From Hsuehochloa calcarea (lineage: Eukaryota; Streptophyta; Magnoliopsida; Poales; Poaceae), in assembly GCA_036346395.1 (NCBI GenBank), contig CM070615.1, forward strand, positions 10,731,534 to 10,795,533: DNA of 64,000 bases. Direction: 5' to 3'. A model generated the notes under the pieces. The model saw only the letters and a program-made list of their open reading frames with translations, ran no database searches and was not told where the DNA came from. A program made the position numbers and the translations under genes. Numbering within the stretch: position 1 is the first letter of the stretch; each line of letters opens with the position of its first letter. Positions 35,440 to 48,358 of the stretch are shown one piece after another.

Positions 35440-36550
35440 AGCATCAGGGTCTTCTATTCCCTTACGGCCTCAAGCAAGCTCCCCGTGCTTGGTTTGATCG
35501 TTTCTCCTCTGTTGTCACTGCAACTGGTTTCTCTGCCAGTGCTCATGATCCTACTCTTTTTATTCACACATCCCCTCGTGGTCGGACGCTTCTCCTCTTA
35601 TATGTTGATGATATGATCATTACTTGAGATGATTCTCAGTACATCACTTTTGTCAAGGAGCGTCTCAATGAGCAGTTTCTCATATCTGATCTGGGTCATC
35701 TTCGCTACTTTCTTAGGATTGAGGTTATTTCTACACCTGAGGGCTTCTATCTGTCCCAAAAAAAGTATATTCAGAACCTTCTTGATCGTGCCTCTCTTAC
35801 GGATCAGCACACCGCTGAGACTCCTATGGAGCTTAATGTTCATCTTCAGTCTACTGATGGTGAGCCTCTTACTGATCCTACTCGATATCATCATCTTGTT
35901 GGGAGTCTTGTTTATCTGAGTGTCACTCATCCTGATATTTCATACCCTGTGCATATCTTGAGTCAGTTTGTTTCTGCTCCCACTCAACTCCACTATAGTC
36001 ATCTTCTTCGTATTCTACGATATCTACGTGGAACCATCACTCGTCGTTTGTTTTTCCCTCATTCCAGCTCTTTACAGCTCCATGCATATTCTGATACTAC
36101 CTGGGCTAGTGATCACTCTGATCGCCGGTCTCATTCTGCCTATTGTATTTTTCTTGGTGGATCTCTCATTGCCTAGAAGACGAAGAAGCAGACAGTAGTT
36201 TCTCGTTCGAGTACTGACACTGAGTTGCGAGCTATGGCCTTGTTGACTGCGGAGGTTACTTGGCTGCGGTGGTTACTTAAGGATTTTGGCTTTTCTGTTT
36301 CAGCACCCACTCCTCTTTCGTCTGATAGTACAGTGGCTAGTAGCATTGGTACAAATCTGGTGAGGCATGAGCTTACAAAGTATATTGGTGTTGATGCTTC
36401 TTACATGAGGAACCAGGTGCAGGATTAGATTGTTGCTATTCAGTATGTGCCTTTGGAACTTCAGTTGGCAGACTTCTTCACAAAGGCACGGACCAGAGCT
36501 CAGTACAGCTTCCATCTCTCCAAACTTAATGTTGTTGATCCACTATAAGT
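35440..36550 (+). pseudogene. Truncated Ty1-copia RT and RNase H
   Basis: Begins within the RT domain at a YGLKQAPRAWF motif (about 35485-35517), continues through YVDD (about 35599-35610) and through RNase H with ATSDTTW-like, STDTELRAM-like and RHELTKYIGVD-like segments to the 3' end at about 36550. In-frame stops interrupt it: a TGA after the YVDD strand near 35624, a TAG near 36175, and a TAG near 36426. Integrase, protease and gag are absent. The 3' LTR follows at 36564. Confidence 0.88.
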
Positions 36551-36563
36551 TTGAGGGAGGGGG

Positions 36564-36672
36564 TGTTAGATGTGTATTATGCAAGAGCCTCTTTGCATAT
36601 GTAACATCCATATATGTATATATATATATTGACCTATTAACCGCATATTGAATACAAGTACTATTCATAACA
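36564..36672 (+). repeat. Short 3' LTR of copia relic (109 bp)
   Basis: Starts TGTTAGATGTG right after a purine tract (GAGGGAGGGGG) and ends CATAACA. The degraded copia at 40757-44165 has an LTR of 106 bp in the opposite orientation with the same TGTTAGAT start and the same upstream CCACTATRAGTTTGAGG, so this is one family with very short LTRs. Confidence 0.78.
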
Positions 36673-37600
36673 GATACAACATAAGTTACATATCAAAAGG
36701 TTGGCATGCCAAAGCTTAAGGGCCGTTTTGGAACACAGTGAATTTTGCACAAAACAATATAATTCTAGTAGGACTCTGAAATTCCCAGGTCCGAAATGGA
36801 ACCTATCTTTTGGATACATCTAATCTAATAACAAACAAATTGCGAGTGCTCCTCCATGTTTGGGATAATTACATCGTTGTAACACGTTGCAACTGAACTA
36901 CTGCCTCCCTCCCTATTCCAATTCCAAATACAAACAATTCCAGAACATGTCTGGTCAAACATTGTTTTATTTTTGATGATCAATATATATAAAATATACC
37001 GACATGAAATTGGTTCTACTAAATCGATTGTAACATATAACTTTTGTGATTTGTAACAACATTTGCGTAACCATTTGCAGCGATATATTAGGATAGAAAT
37101 TACCTGTCTAAATGAACCTCAAGAGAACGTCCCGCCGTCCAAATCAGTGGGAGTTTTGAATCGCATACTGCTACGACAATAAACTTTTCCACGCACTAAG
37201 CATGGACCTTGCAATTTGCAAACTGTCCGGTGCAGATTTACATATCCGACAACCTCTATGTATTCTAAACCAGTTCTAAATCAGTAGCTAGCTTACACAG
37301 AAAATATCGATGAAATACCATCTATTTACCGATTTAACTAAAAAGATCTAAAAAATAGTAGTAATAATTGGACCTTATAGTCAACGTTACTTAACTTACC
37401 ATGTAAGGCTAAAAAAATAAATAAACTCTTGCAGTGGAATAAAAATGTTGGAAATGTCAATCAATATGCCCACAGGCAATCGAGTGGAGAACGTATCCTA
37501 ATTCGTAAAGCCTTCAAAGGACTTCTCTTCGTAGAACTCTTGAGTAGCTTAATACTCTTTAACTGAGCAATAAAGTTTAAAGCCATAAGTACATAAAGTA
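36673..37600. other. AT-rich stretch, no gene seen
   Basis: No supported gene. The segment around 36719 (GGGCCGTTTTGGAACAC) looks like a MITE terminal sequence of Harbinger or hAT type, but I could not find its partner, so it is not called. Confidence 0.5.
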
Positions 37601-37859
37601 CTCAACAAGTCGTAGGTATGCAATTAATATTCATGTAAGGCTCGAACAAAATAATAGTTGTATGGTCCTTTTGCAGAAAGCAATATTGACGGTAAATACA
37701 ATAAAAAGAATGAAATGTATAATTGTCAAGAGTAATAAATAATAAACAATTGCTTTGAAATAACTAATGAACCTTCCGTTCACTTCCCAACCAAACCACA
37801 AAGTGAACATCTCGTCCACCGAGCGAACGTTATATTCACCAAGTGAACCTTTTATTCAC

Positions 37860-39235
37860 ATTCTGACATATTTTTATAAAGAAACCCTACCTCTCGCGTG
37901 AAATCCCCGAGTATTGTCCATAACCGCGGACACGACTGTTTAAATAGTTTTAACTCTACATAGATTGTACAACTTTACTCACAAGTGATAAATCAACTCA
38001 AAGTGTGTACGACCATAGTTCCGTAGGTGTGCGACAAAATGATCATCACAAGGCCTTTACAAAAGCTCCTCCTTAACCCAATGTTGCCCACTAAGATTTC
38101 AACACTGAATGTCATCACGACCAGACAGGACCCCCCTCTTGCGCCATTGCGAGTATACATCCCGGAACTCACGCTTCCAAAAATATAATTAAGTTAAGAC
38201 ATTGCTAATTGGTTAGCCAGGTCCATTCCATACTAGATATGTGGTTGTACAATATGGCTCAATTCAACGGCGCACAAAATTATATCCTTAGCACGTTACT
38301 CAGGCGTGACTGCCTCATCCAAAATAATGTACCTCACGCATCCCCATTATTGCACGATTACTCATGTGAGCATAAATCATTTTGTTCAACTAAACTAATG
38401 CAATCTCTACCATGGCATAAAATTTTACAATAGTGGCATCGCACCACAATTGGTACAACAGTGACATCACACCACAGTTGCACAACAATGGCATCACATC
38501 ACAATTACATATATATCATGAAGTCAAATTATCAATATTGAATATGTGATCATGAGCCCATCGTAACTAAGCAAGACTAAGCATCTCTACGATAACCCAT
38601 GTTGGTGATACAAATATGTCCAACTAATAAAGACCATCCTATGATGACAAATAATTCATGGTATTCAAATAATCAATGGAGACGTAGTAACAAATAGGTG
38701 ATTAACTATTCCCAAAACAGTTGATATAAAGATAGCATGCAGTTTGATATAAAATAATATAATTTTGAAATCATATATTCAATATGATCAAAGGACTACG
38801 ACTTGCCTTGACTTTGCTCAGCTACCACACTTGGATCTTCAAAACTTGTTTTTGCTCCTACTCCTTGAAACAAATTGTCTAAACCAGAGAGAAAACAACA
38901 CGCAAAGCACAAATAAATCCAAAATAAAATAAAATAAAATAAACAGAAAAACGAACTCTAAAAGAAATTAAGATCTTAATTTTAAATGAATTTAAGAATT
39001 TAAACGGACTGAATCGGAGTTTGTACGAAGGAGAACAGACAGACTCTTGAAGAATTGCCAGAAAGGAAAAGGAGAGAAGAAATAATATTCTGGGGAATAT
39101 CTCTCGGCTAAAAAGGGGAAAAAAGGGAAAGGAAAAAAAGGTGTTGACAAGTGGGGCCGGATTGTAACAGAGAGAGAGAGAGAGAGAGGATGACAAAGGG
39201 TCCCATAGGCATAAGCTGGGTTCGTGGTGAACCAA
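37860..39235 (-). repeat. Diverged gypsy-type LTR remnant
   Basis: Shares the order of landmarks of the long gypsy LTRs: the CCATAACC-GGACACG-TTAAATAGTTTTA block near 37918-37950 resembles 1007-1045, and the stretch at 38770-39010 resembles 58020-58260 (ATGATCAAAGG, a GCCTTG step and TTAAATGAATTTA). No internal coding region or clear termini. A GA microsatellite closes it. Confidence 0.55.
39169..39189. repeat. GA microsatellite
   Basis: About ten AG units. A similar AG run occurs at 58818-58835 in the related LTR fragment. Confidence 0.9.
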
Positions 39236-40256
39236 GTCTACGGGTTAGGTTCTAGGCTTTTGGCTCGACTCGCCATTTGGACTACCACGCGGATGACATA
39301 GGGAGGAAGAAGCAGATGTGGCGATGATGTGGCTGGCCAGGTGGAAGAGAGAAAGCAAAAGGGGGAAAATAGAGGAGGCATGGGCGGCGGCGCTGGATGG
39401 TGGTCATGCTGACAAACAACAGCATGGAAAGTCCGGTTGACAAACAAAATGGGTCGTCGAGGTCTTTGGGAAGCTCTGGGTGGCAGTGGTGCGACAAGAA
39501 CGACGACAAGCCGACAGCAGTGGCAACAATGGCGGAGGAGCTCAGGTGCACGACGGCTTCGACGGTTCAGCATCGCCCTGAGAAAACCGAGGTGTACACA
39601 AGGTTGGATGCGGAACGGGGATCACGTAGAGCGACTCAGGAAGACCGAAAGAAGGACAAAGATGGCAGCACATCGACTACCTAAGGTGAGGAAGGTGCAG
39701 CGACCACGGTACAATGACAAAGGAAGCAAAAGAAATGAGGGGATCGAAGGAGGATGGCTTGGAACACGATGTGACGCACTTGAAAAGGCAAAGGAGCTCA
39801 CTGGCGGATAGATCGGGTGGTGGTGGCAGCAGCCGACTTTGGGAACAAAGGAGGCGATGGCAGTCTAGGGTTCTTCCGTGGACAGTGACATGAGCACGAC
39901 GGAGAATGCGAAGACACAAAATCAACAGAGGCGGAGGCATGGTTAGAGGACGAAAGATGGTGACGAAACACGACAGTGAAGAGCTTCGACGGTCGACAAC
40001 TTCTTGGCGAAAAATCGGCACAATGGTGACAAAATCGATGGTGCGAGTTAGGACAACAGGAAGAGGACGACAAAGCAAAGAGGACGACATGAGCACTCCC
40101 AACCATAAATATCACCAACCCGTAATAACGACCACAATTTACGACGATATATACGAGGAAAGTTGGAAGAGCAGTTGCATAAGAGTATATAATGCTGAGC
40201 AATTACAACACATAGATCAACAAACATCCAGACTGAACATTCCCCCAAATGGGTGA
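39236..40256. other. GC-rich stretch, origin unclear
   Basis: Open frames occur on both strands (up to 141 aa at 39677-40102 on minus and 124 aa at 39437-39811 on plus) but overlap each other and have low-complexity, basic or Ser/Pro-rich compositions without domains. It may be the promoter part of the adjoining LTR remnant. No gene is called. Confidence 0.45.
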
Positions 40257-40470
40257 GAAGACTAAAGAGAGAAGGAACAGCAACTCTTCTTCAATCCATC
40301 AGGGTAGCCTGATCAGATCCACGAAAGAACAGAACCCTCCGATTCCTTGAAATTCCTTTTGTACATTCCTGTCACACAATTCAGTATAACAATGTGTTAG
40401 CAAGCACGACAGACAAGTGCACTATGCACACAGAGCTGTTGCATCATGGCGCTGTGATATCCAAATAGCA

Positions 40471-40545
40471 GTCTACATAAGTGCTCTCAGTATGGATACG
40501 ACACATACAAGTCTACATAAGTGCTCTCAGTATGGATACGACACA
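40471..40545. repeat. 40-bp tandem duplication
   Basis: Two adjacent copies of a unit starting GTCTACATAAGTGCTCTCAG with a period of 40 bp and almost no difference between them, so it is recent. Confidence 0.9.
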
Positions 40546-40756
40546 AATACTACGAATATGGCCAAATCTACATACTTGGGATAAAATTCCTTTTTTCCGT
40601 CTATCATTTTCTTAAACATCGTCACATCTACAAGCACTGCAACAAGCGTAACATTGGTCTATATTTACTTCATGACTTTTCATCAACTAGCATTAGGAAA
40701 TATTTCCTGGTACTGCAGAAGTAATGGTTTCCAGATGATTAGAGATTCATTGCAAT

Positions 40757-40862
40757 TGTTGGAACGAGATTTAATCTATTTCAATGGACCAAAAGGACAA
40801 TATATCATGTACAGGGTAGTTCAATATGCAAAAAACACCCTAATCTATATACATATCTAACA
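40757..40862 (-). repeat. 3' LTR of degraded copia (106 bp)
   Basis: Minus strand TGTTAGATATG...GTTCCAACA, preceded by a purine tract GAGTTTGAGGGG. Same family as the LTR at 36564-36672. No matching 5' LTR was found near 44200-44400. Confidence 0.75.
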
Positions 40863-43800
40863 ACCCCTCAAACTCATAGTGGATCAAAAACATTGAGTTT
40901 TAAGAGGTACAACTATATTGAACTCTAGTCTATACCTTGGTGAAGAAAAATCTACTACTTGAAGCTCCAAAGGTACATACTGAAAAGTAATAATTTTGTC
41001 TTGTACACATCTACTCCAATATGCTTCACTGGATCTCGAGTGAAGCTGAATGCACTAGTACTGTCTGATAAGAGAGGTGTCAGTGAAGAAACTGAAACAC
41101 CGAAATCCTCAAGTAGCTACCGAAGCCAGGTGATCTCAGCTGTCAACGACACCATGGCTCTCAACTAAGCTTCAACACTCTAATAGGTAACAACAGTGTG
41201 CTTCTTGGTGTTCCGGGCAATCAAAGAGAAACCAACGAAAACACAATAGGCAAAAAGAGACCGATGATCAGAATGATCGCTAGCCCATGTCGAATCAGAG
41301 TACGCCTGAAGCTGCAAAGAATTGGAGCGAAGAAAGAAAATGCGACGAGTGATGGTCCCACGAAGATATCGCAGAACACGAAGAAAGTGACTATAGTGAA
41401 TCTAAGTGGGAGCAGAGACGAACTACCTCAGGATGTGAACTTAGTGAGAAATGTCAGGTCAAATGATCCCAAGATATATAAGACTCCCGACAAGATGGTG
41501 GTAGCGAGTAAGATCTTCAAGAGGCTCACCATCAGTAGGCCGAAGGTACACACCAAGCTCCATAGGAGTATCCACCATGTGCTGATCAATGAAATAAGCG
41601 CGAGTAAGGATATCCTGAATGTACTTCTCTTGGAAGAGATAATAGCCCTTGGCGTAGAAGTGACCTAAATTCCAAGAAAGTAATGAAGAGGACTAAAATC
41701 AGACAGCAAGAACTGCTCACTAAGACACTCCTTCATACAGGCAATGTACTGAGTGTTATCTCCAATAATGATCGTATCATCCACATATAGAAGGAGTGTC
41801 CGACCCCGAGGAGTGGTACACAAAGAGAGCAGGGTCATGATCACATATGGATAAGATGGCAAGTGATGACAAAGAGAAGGGATCAAACCAAGAACGAAGG
41901 GCTTGTTTGAGCCTATAGAGAGTGACGAATGCGACAAACCATATCATCAGGGACAGAATACCCAGGGATGACTGCATGTAGACCTCCTCACACAGCTCGC
42001 CATTGAGAAAGGCATTCTTAACGTCCAACTGAGAGATGGAGTACTATCAAACAAAGGCCACAACAAGGAGTATGAACAGTGGTCATGTGAGCGACAGGAG
42101 CGAAAATCTTATCGTAGTCGCGACCATGCTCCTGCTAAAAATCACGCGCCACAAGACGAGCCTTATAGCGCTCAAAGGAACCATCCGAGTGGATCTTGAT
42201 CTTGTACACTCACTTGCACGTGATAGGAATAACATTCGCTGGTAAGGACATAAGATTCCAAGTGCTAGTACACTCCAAGCGACAATCTCCTCGGACATCG
42301 CAACCTGCCACTCAGGATGAGCAGTAGCCCCATGGCAGGTTGTACGCTCAGAAAGAACAGTGCGAAGTCGTAACGTTCAGGAGGCCTGGTAGTGCGACGA
42401 TCATGAAGATCGTATCTAGGAGGGGAAGGTGGAGCAGGACCCAGCAAGGACAAACGTAGACTGGAATAGGGCCTAGCAAAGGTGGAGGCTCAATTGCAGA
42501 AGTAGGCTAAGGACGGCGAGAGTAGTGTAGGGGAAAGGGTTGAACCTCAACAAAAGAGCTAGAAGGAAAATCCGGAGGAGGGAATAGGTGGAGTCGAAGG
42601 AGAAGAAAGCGAAGAAGGTGAAGGCGGAAGAGAGACAAAAGTGGAAAACTGAGTGTCAAAAAAGGTAAAAAATGAGATTGACTCAATGAGAGAATCTGAG
42701 CTGATAGTTGAGGGGCGAGGGTAGTAAGGCCGGGACTTAACAAAGGTGACCGCCCGGGAGATCCTCATTCGACGAGCAACAGGGTCGTAGCAACAATAAC
42801 CCTTATACTCAAGACCGTAGCCAAGAAAAATACACTCAATTGACTGAGCTGTCAGCTTGGTGTGCTCACGAGGTGAAACGACGAAGCAGACATAGCTGAA
42901 ACAACGAAGGTGGTTGTACTTAGGAGCTCGACCGCAGAGACGCTCAACAGGAGAATTATCTGAAGAGAAGTGAAAGACTGCATTTTGATAAGTAAAACAG
43001 CAGTAGAGCCCAAAAGTGAGGTAGAACAGAAGAGGCAAGCAAGAGAGCACGGGCTGTCTCAAGCAAGTGACGATGCTTACGCACAGAGATACTATTCTGA
43101 GCGTGAGCACCAGGACAAGAGTATTGGGAAGAGTACCCTACTCAACGAAAGCAGCATAAGCGGCGAGATAGGTGAGTGCCAGAGATTGTACGAAAATCAT
43201 GAATGTCTGAATCAAACTAAGTGCGAACCATGGTGGCAAACCTTTGGTAAATAGAGAGAACCTGACTGCGAGAGGACATGAAATAGATCCAAGTATGACG
43301 GGAATAATCATCAATAAGAATCACATAGTATCGATGACCCCTTTTGAAGCGAAGGAGACGAATCCCAAGCGTCGGAGTGAACAAGATCAAAAGGAAGAAC
43401 CAAGACAGAATCACCAGAGGGATAGAGGAGCTGCAGTTGCTTGCCAAGCTTGCAACCCATACAAGGTAAAGAGGTGTCATCAAAAACAGAACAAAGAAGA
43501 CCACGACCTACTAAGGATGACAATCGCGATCCATACAGATACACAAACGATGGTACCACTGAGCAAATGAAGCAATAGAGGACGCAGCAAAAACAAAGGC
43601 GTATGTAGTGATTGAGTGGCAGGAGGAGACTGCGGAAGAAAGGTGTAGCGGTCGAGCTCCCAAAGACACTTGAATTCTGTGGCAAGGCCATCACTGCAAG
43701 ATCCCCATGCGGCGGTCCTGTACACAATAAGAGTCGGACTCAAGAAAAACACGACAGTCGTGATTGATGTTCTAACCGTCCGACATAAGCTACATAGTAA

Positions 43801-44165
43801 GCTAGGGAACATGAGAGCAGCGGGAACATGAAAGGAAAAAGTGAAAAGGATACCTTCGCACGCAGCGAGAAGAGATGTACCATCTGCGGTCTAAGCAGAG
43901 AAAGAAAAGCTATAAGACTCACAGAACTAAAGCAAGTAGAATCGAGTGTTATGTGAAAAGAAGAACAAAAGTTCAACATCTACGAAACAAGATACTAGAA
44001 CAAGGGATGTGGCGGAAGCAAAGGCGCTAAGAAGCAAGAGCCGGACAAGCGAGCACGAGGTAGGGCGGGCGGCGGCCCAAGGAAGCGGCGCAGTGGCCCA
44101 AGGCAAGCGGCGGCGGCGGCCGAGCGAGGCGGCATCGGCGGCCACGAGATCTACGGCGAGATAGC
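40863..44165 (-). pseudogene. Degraded Ty1-copia gag-pol
   Basis: On the minus strand copia domains appear in order but in shifting frames. A GC-rich gag start lies near 44145. The GAG-pre-integrase end (MGCKLGKQ) is near 43450, and the integrase core (VILIDDYSRHTWIYF) near 43330. The C-terminal integrase region (CGRAPKYNHLRCFSYVCF) is at 42960-42890. RT contains MDVKNAFLNGELCEEVYMQ at 42028-41970 and YVDD near 41790, and the PLHYFLGI end lies near 41665. RNase H scraps extend to about 40880. Many stops and shifts are present, so it is an old, inactive copy. Confidence 0.85.
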
Positions 44166-44345
44166 GAAGGAGCCACCAATAGTAGCCATTAGTGGTGACT
44201 TGACCGGATCCGGAGTCGGGAGGCGGCGTGCTCGGGAGCAGAAGCCCCGGGCAATAGCTCCAGCTAGATCAGGAGTCAGAAAGAAGCCAAAACCGGAGAG
44301 GCCGGAGAAGCCGAAGACGTCGACTCCACGTAGATCGGTGGAGCA

Positions 44346-44918
44346 GGAGTGAAGGGAATAATGTCAAGGCATTTTCCACAAGTAGCATAAATGAAGGGAA
44401 TAATCACGGCACTAGAAGCAGTCAAGGGATTTTCATTCACAAAGTAAACACAAATAAAACACTTCCACATGCAGTTTTTTCTGCAGATAACTTGGTAATT
44501 ATGCAGACATCGTTTGACAGTTGCAACTTTGCAAAACAATATACATCTTTTTTTTGGGGTGGGGGTGGGGGGGGGGGGTGTTAATGGATTAATATGCCAA
44601 AAGAACAAATATTGATCTAGTTGCAACTTTGCATACCTTTTGTGATGTTGAGTGCTCAAAGTCCAACATTTGTTTTCTTACTTTCAAGGATTGAAGAGGG
44701 TAGCTTACAAGCAGCCAATTTCTCAATGTTGCACAACATTCTTCTCTGCAAAAAAATTCTGCACTGTAACATAACATCCAGCAGGTTTTCTGGTTCATTA
44801 TTTTTTCCTTTTTGATGATGAGGTGCACCTTGACACCTGATATATACACTGGATCATGTCCATCTTCTGTAGGGCCATCGTGTACAACGAGATCATATGT
44901 TGGTCCAAAAGAATCATT
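44346..44918 (-). other. 3' flank of INO80D-like gene
   Basis: No coding sequence recognised. It should contain the 3' UTR of the gene ending at 44919. A G-rich run at 44556-44580 (several tracts of four or more G) could form a G-quadruplex on the plus strand. Confidence 0.45.
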
Positions 44919-45168
44919 TCAATTATTTATGAGAGGGTGCAATCCATCCAAGGATTGCTTTCTTTTCATCTGAATTTGGCGGACTATTTCAGAAATCAGG
45001 AGACTCAATTTTGGAACACTCTTACTTGTCAAGGGCAGATCAATTCCAGCATTTTTCAGAGCTTCTATAATGTGTTTCTTAGATTTTGGATCATGGTCAG
45101 AACACCGCAACGGAGTAATGCCCCTAAGAACTGGTTTTCCACAAATTTCTTCCCCATTTGGCATGCTA
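44919..45168 (-). CDS. INO80D/KANL2-like protein, exon 2
   Basis: The second coding exon and terminus of the gene that starts at 50011. The acceptor is a TTTTCTGCAG end just right of 45168. The phase fits exactly: exon 1 leaves two bases, and the joined length of 801 bases gives 266 residues plus a stop. The exon supplies the second zinc-binding half: C193, C206 and H209, with C177 from exon 1. A basic, helical tail (KSKKH, RQIQMKRKQ) follows. The stop is the TGA at 44919-44921. In the family this C3H-C3H region (PF13891-type) is found in INO80 complex subunit D and in KANL2 of the NSL complex, so a role in chromatin remodelling or histone acetylation in the nucleus is inferred. Confidence 0.8.
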
Positions 45169-47893
45169 CTGCAGAAAATCATCAGAATAAACGATGTGAA
45201 TATGATATACACAGAGATGCTTCTTAAGTAAGGAAATGAACTATTCTTTTTAGACAAGTAAATTGGCATTACAAAAGCGCATTCTCTTTATACTCTCATC
45301 AACGAATTTTTGGGTGCCCTACAAATTATGTATTCTATTATCACAAGATGTTTCACATGTCCATGCCCAGTTCTAAGACACATACAATACAGTCTTGGTT
45401 ACAAAATGCTGCTCCATGTACAAATATTCAAATCCACATTCAAGAACTTCTTTGTTGATGCTGCCAAAGTTGAATATAACCGATAGCTTAGCCTGCGGGA
45501 TATGCTACACACCTAATTCCAATAGAACACAACATAAGCTATTATAGCTCGAGTTTCCCAGTAGTAGGAAATGAAGAGCAAAACTTCAAGTACATCAATA
45601 ATAGACCTAAGAAAACATGACCTCGGACATTCCAGATATGTCCCCTCTCAGCAGTCACACCAGGTATCAACAATCAACGAATTTAAGCAATAAAGTGAGT
45701 AAACAATGTTAACATCTTACTGTCAAAGAACAATCAACATCCCTCACATGTACATTGATCATTCAGAGATTCCAAGAACTGCACATTGAAGTTCCGAGCC
45801 ACCAATGTTGCAACTTCCAAAGGATAAATCAATTGATAAACCTCCATGCAGTAGCTCACATTAAATGATCTCCTATAGTATGGAGATTGCCATCAAAACA
45901 AATTCCCAAAAGTTAAGTTGAGAACTAATAGGATGGGCCATATTTTGGTAATATTTCTCCTTTTAGTTCAATTTAAATATTAGCAACAGTAGGTCAGAAG
46001 GTTACCACAACAAATCATTGCAGCTGATCTACACATGTAACACTGAAAAATAACTTCTAGAAGAGATGCAATGCCATTTTTCATAAACAAAACACAGAGA
46101 AATATACAAGATTAATATTTCAATGAGACAATGATTATGCAGAAGTTACTATTTTTACCAGCATTAAATGGACACAAATGCAAACAACAGACCACTGATG
46201 CAAATCCAATCGTCAAACATAGCGGGGCAGAAAAAGAAAGGACAAGACATAATTTTACGATAAAATAGGGGAACCGCCAAAATTATCACACGTCTCAAAA
46301 TCTGATTGCCTAGTTTATTGATTTTGGATGAAAAGTCCAACCTATTACACATTCGCATTTAGATTAATAGTTTCACTTCAATATAAAAAAGTGTTCTAAA
46401 AAAGTACCAGGTGCAGGGATCTGAAAATGTCCAACGTGATAAACACTTAAGCACATCTATTGAAACCGAACAGGACCCGCAGTTTGACCAGAGAAAATGG
46501 AATTGGAGCCTGGTCTGATCCGGTTTCCTTACAGGATCATTTTGAGAGGAAAAAAATGGTAAAGATTTTATTCGTTCACATGCAGTATGGAACCCCCCCC
46601 CCCCCCATCTCCAGGATCCACTCCACAGGACACATGAGGCCCAAACCAACTGCGCTTAGCAAGCTGACTTGCCTTACTACATAGCGAATGCTATATAAGG
46701 TCAATATTATCGATTTAAATTGGATTCCAAATCCAAAAAAGTGAATTTGGGATGACAAGCACAATTCTAGCCAGTCAAAACAATAAGTTCCATAATATCA
46801 AGAAACAGAAAATTTAATTTGGCAACACAGCTAAGAAATAAGGTAATGTTTGCTAATTGTTTGTTAGTCCAACTAATGTAGCACCCGGTTTTTCTGGCTA
46901 AGGGCCAGAGTTCGATTCCCAGAAACTACATACTGGGTGGGTTATTTGTTGACTTTCCGGAATTAGACCCTCATCACCTCATGTGTTGGATAAGTTTTAG
47001 GATAATTGCAATAACTAGTTGTTTCCCACTCTCCAAAAGAAAAGTTAATACTTTGCCAAAAGATTTACTTGATCTCAAGAGGTAGGACCAACGAGTGTAT
47101 AATGGGCTTTTTATTGGTATATAGGCCATTTGACTTTTTGTTTCTCCTCTGTTTCTCTGTTCTAAACTCTTATTGTGAGAGGTGTGCACCCTGCTGCTAA
47201 AAGCAATGCATGTCACTTAGGGTGTTGTGCATACCTCGCTGTGCATCACCTTTGCACCTAGGTTACATGCTGTGTGTGTTTGATTGCACTTACTATTTAC
47301 AGCCAATTAAATGCTATGGGCTGGCTCAAAGCCTCAAACTAACAAATGTTACATAGTGGCTGCTATTTCCACAACTCCACTGCATGGTACGCACTACAGA
47401 AGAGACCACTATTACCATCATAGTGGCTGTAGCTGTAATGTGTGATTTTAGCTCATAGCATAGAGGCTACAATCCAAAACCTTTCTATAACAGCATTTTA
47501 GCGGTTATATCACACTATTTTAAAACACTGGCTGTGTAGCAAAAAAGTGCTCAGATATTGCAAGATAAAAGTTTTTGCTTCTTTTTTTTTGCTAACAAAC
47601 AGAAACCAAATATTCTATTGTCACCATAACTTGTGCAGCAAATACAATACTTTACAGTTGACATAGTTATGATTTGCATACAAAAAACACGAGTTACACA
47701 ATGATCAAAATGCATGAATACTATCCATGTGAAGCGTACACTATAACGATTGTAGGTAGGTGTTCTGGTTGTCGGGATGTGAGAGCCCAGAGCTTAGCCT
47801 GGTTCAAAACCTGGGTCATGCAAGGGGTGAAAAAAATCTTTTTCAAAAAATATAGGTGCAAACACAACGGTACTGAGAAGATTAAAAGTGTAA

Positions 47894-48358
47894 ATTGCAA
47901 CGCAGGTACCTAAACTTTTACAGAAGTTTCAATTAATGCCCCACCCCCCACCCAAACTTCTAAATTGGCTTGGCATGTCCCAAACTTTGTTCCTGTTAGT
48001 CAAATTCACCCTTCTTGACAGGAAAAGTTTATGTGGTCAATGGATTCCAGTAGTATAGATGGCATGGCACATTGACTTCGATTATGTGACATGTGGTGAC
48101 CATAGGGAACTTGAGTGGTACAGGTTTAGGTCCAAAATTTGGATCGTTAAACTAAAAACTCTCACAACATTTCCCGACAGTACCAAGCTAATATGCCCCC
48201 TTTACCAACTATGCAATGAGATCTACCTAACAGTTCCATAGCACTCTTTTTTGTTCCGTTAACAGCTAGAATGGTGAACTTGACAAATAGAAACAAGTTT
48301 ACGGAAATTCCAAGCTAACCGGGAAGTTGAGAGGGACTAACTTAGACACCTATGCAAT
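47894..48358. mobile_element. MITE, Tourist/Harbinger-like
   Basis: About 465 bp with imperfect terminal inverted repeats: ATTGCAACGCAGGTACCTAA at the left and the complement of CTTAGACACCTATGCAAT at the right. Both ends are flanked by TAA (47891-47893 and 48359-48361), the usual 3-bp duplication of Harbinger-group elements. It has no coding capacity. Confidence 0.65.

Noticed and set aside
36719..36803. Possible MITE starting GGGCCGTTTTGGAACAC
   Set aside because: No matching inverted end or target duplication found.
39677..40202. Two overlapping minus-strand frames of 134-141 aa
   Set aside because: Cys/Ser/Pro-rich, mutually overlapping, with no domain and no start or splice context.
46895..46930. 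tRNA gene or SINE suggested by GTTCGATTCCC
   Set aside because: Only a B-box-like motif. The A box is poor, and no cloverleaf, poly-A or poly-T tail or target duplication could be traced. The same applies to the motif near 47802.
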